Origin: Phocaeicola salanitronis DSM 18170
GTDB lineage: Bacteria > Bacteroidota > Bacteroidia > Bacteroidales > Bacteroidaceae
Reading direction: 5' to 3'
DNA length: 64,000 nt
Assembly (NCBI RefSeq): GCF_000190575.1
Contig: NC_015164.1
Span: forward strand, 1,302,001-1,366,000
A model generated the notes under the pieces. It did not search any database. It saw nothing but the letters and a program-made list of their open reading frames with translations, and was not told where the DNA came from. Numbering within the stretch: position 1 is the first letter of the stretch; each line of letters opens with the position of its first letter. Shown one piece after another: positions 62,964 through 64,000 of this stretch. Both the position numbers and the translations under genes were made by a program.

Positions 62964-63162
62964 TGTATAATATGAAGCGACGAATATGCTGCAAAGGTAT
63001 ATAAAAAGATTGAATGCAGAGGCATTTATCGCCGGAAAAATTTAAAAGATTCAGAATTTTAGTCGAATAGCGATTGCATTTATTCGACTAAAATTGGTTC
63101 TTGTACAAAGTTGCACCTTGGTAATCAATCAGTTGCGAAAATCCGCCGTTTCATATTATACA
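62964..63162 (-). promoter_or_regulatory. Candidate invertible promoter segment
   Basis: Imperfect inverted repeats, 62964-62982 and 63144-63162, agree at 17 of 19 positions (core TGTATAATATGAA) around a 161-bp centre. The centre holds a minus-strand -7 element, TACCTTTG (63000-62993), pointing at the NusG-like gene, and a perfect 15-bp hairpin, 63055-63069 with 63081-63095 (AATTTTAGTCGAATA). Capsule loci in Bacteroides commonly use promoters flipped between repeats of this size. No convincing -33 is seen, so the call is tentative. In this assembly the promoter would be ON. Confidence 0.4.
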
Positions 63163-63399
63163 GCAACGAATTTTGTCGAACATTTCTGGTTGTTTTTTAC
63201 CACACCCTCCGGATCAAGGGAGCTTGATAAGGCTATTAAAAATATATATCACGCTTTATCTACATACGAAATACAATTTATGCCGCATGCCCAATTGGCT
63301 TGTAGGGACGTATCACATACGCCCTTAAAAACATCTACGTGAATAAATTGGCGCATTCGAGGCGTATGCAATACACACGTGTCCACTAAAAATCATTAA

Positions 63400-63442
63400 G
63401 AAGCTGTTTTGAATTTCTCCAAAAAGTTTTTCTTGGCTTGAT
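63400..63442. repeat. MITE fragment (left 43 bp)
   Basis: The first 43 bases of the MITE seen at 40348 and 60643, again after TAA, then unrelated sequence. It is a truncated third copy, or the end of the parent IS5-type element; no transposase motif could be read to the right. Confidence 0.7.
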
Positions 63443-63696
63443 ATAGGCTCATCCGCTGTAAGATTAATAATCTTACACCAGACGAAGCTATCTGCGTTGA
63501 AGCAAAAAGATAATAACGACAACCTTTTAACTAATCTGCGTATGATAATGTACCGTTTAGTAATGCAGGCTGAACGGAACGGAGACAGCATACAGGAATT
63601 GTGACATCAACAAAATGCACCAATCCATACCGCGCATGGTATAAGAAGTTCTGAAGATCCCCTGCAAGCGGAACGGCTGGCAAGGGATTTTTAATT

Positions 63697-63941
63697 TCAG
63701 AATCCCACTTGTTTCTGTTGTTCGGCATTGTAGCGGTCGCCCGTCACGGGAATGGCTGCAACGGCATCTTCCAACTGTTTCCACTCTTCGGCAGAAATGC
63801 TCCCTTGCTTCCGGCAGCCACGTAGGTGGCAGCCTGTACTTTGCCCAATGCCGGGGAGACAGCCAGAGCTGCGCCCACGGCAGCCGCCGTCTTCAGAAAA
63901 CCGCGACGGCTGAAACCTTCTTTCTTGTTCAAGTCTTCCAT
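63697..63941 (-). pseudogene. Tat-signal protein remnant with frameshift
   Basis: From ATG 63941 a twin-arginine signal peptide is clear (FSRRGFLKTAAAVGAALAVS). After SKG the frame is lost, and the next frame continues ISAEEWKQLEDAVAAIPVTG to a stop at 63697. The body between signal and tail is missing, so this is a deletion remnant of an exported oxidoreductase-like protein; the family is uncertain. Confidence 0.65.
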
Positions 63942-63962
63942 ATTGCCTTTTAAATGAAAAAT

Positions 63963-64000
63963 GCGAATCAGGAGTTAAACGTAGTTATGTTTCACAGGAG
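63963..64000 (-). repeat. Dispersed GGAGTTA repeat, copy C (runs off window)
   Basis: Begins GCGAATCAGGAGTTAAACGT in the same orientation as copy B (56459). It continues past the window end, so its length is unknown. Confidence 0.75.

Overview
The window looks like an accessory region of a Bacteroidales chromosome, most likely a gut Bacteroides or Phocaeicola. The evidence is repeated perfect matches to the Bacteroidetes promoter (TTTG, about 20 bp, then TAnnTTTG), MobV and DUF3408 mobilization genes, CTnDOT-like integrases, IS982, IS1595 and IS66 elements, and a NusG-like protein with a tyrosine recombinase at the head of a capsule-type locus. No rRNA, tRNA or core housekeeping gene was seen. 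Layout: (1) 1-6515, a mobilizable module (partial TOPRIM protein, oriT-like hairpin, MobV relaxase), a structured RNA candidate, two small secreted proteins and a HelD-like helicase. (2) 6516-10019, an IS982 remnant, a repeat, an AbiEi/AbiEii toxin-antitoxin pair and an RNA candidate with its own terminator. (3) 10420-18415, two tandem integrases, a RhuM-like gene, two excisionase-like genes, a second mobilization module with an oriT-like structure, and a third integrase. (4) 18561-27234, a restriction-modification locus whose 1,324-codon main gene is broken by IS1595 and IS66; removing each IS and one copy of its 8-bp target duplication restores the frame. (5) 27395-33249, a five-gene minus-strand defence operon behind one promoter: AAA ATPase, RloB/TOPRIM protein, CD-NTase-like nucleotidyltransferase ending in glycine, E2-E1 (Cap2-like) protein, and a JAB peptidase fused to a nuclease-like domain. 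(6) 33799-38830, a phage-like block: a thymidylate-synthase relative with the Asn-to-Asp change typical of dCMP-directed enzymes, a DNA adenine methylase broken by a second IS66, an HTH gene, a strong small-RNA candidate and an HExxH membrane protein. (7) 38865-40539, a RelBE/YafQ-type pair, an IS982 remnant and a MITE. (8) 40723-62345, a minus-strand surface-polysaccharide locus. It has a NusG-like regulator, a truncated recombinase, a Wzx flippase, a Wzy/EpsG polymerase, three intact glycosyltransferases, a CDP-glycerol-like branch, an epimerase and UDP-galactopyranose mutase, with toxin-antitoxin remnants and dispersed repeats between them. Its upstream region, 62346-63400, holds a candidate invertible promoter. 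The two most interesting parts are the defence operon, where an AAA/TOPRIM pair occupies the usual CBASS effector position and the deubiquitinase-like protein carries its own nuclease-like domain, and the base-modification-like HTH/Dam/TS-like operon with its neighbouring RNA. All functional statements rest on reading motifs; no database search was possible.
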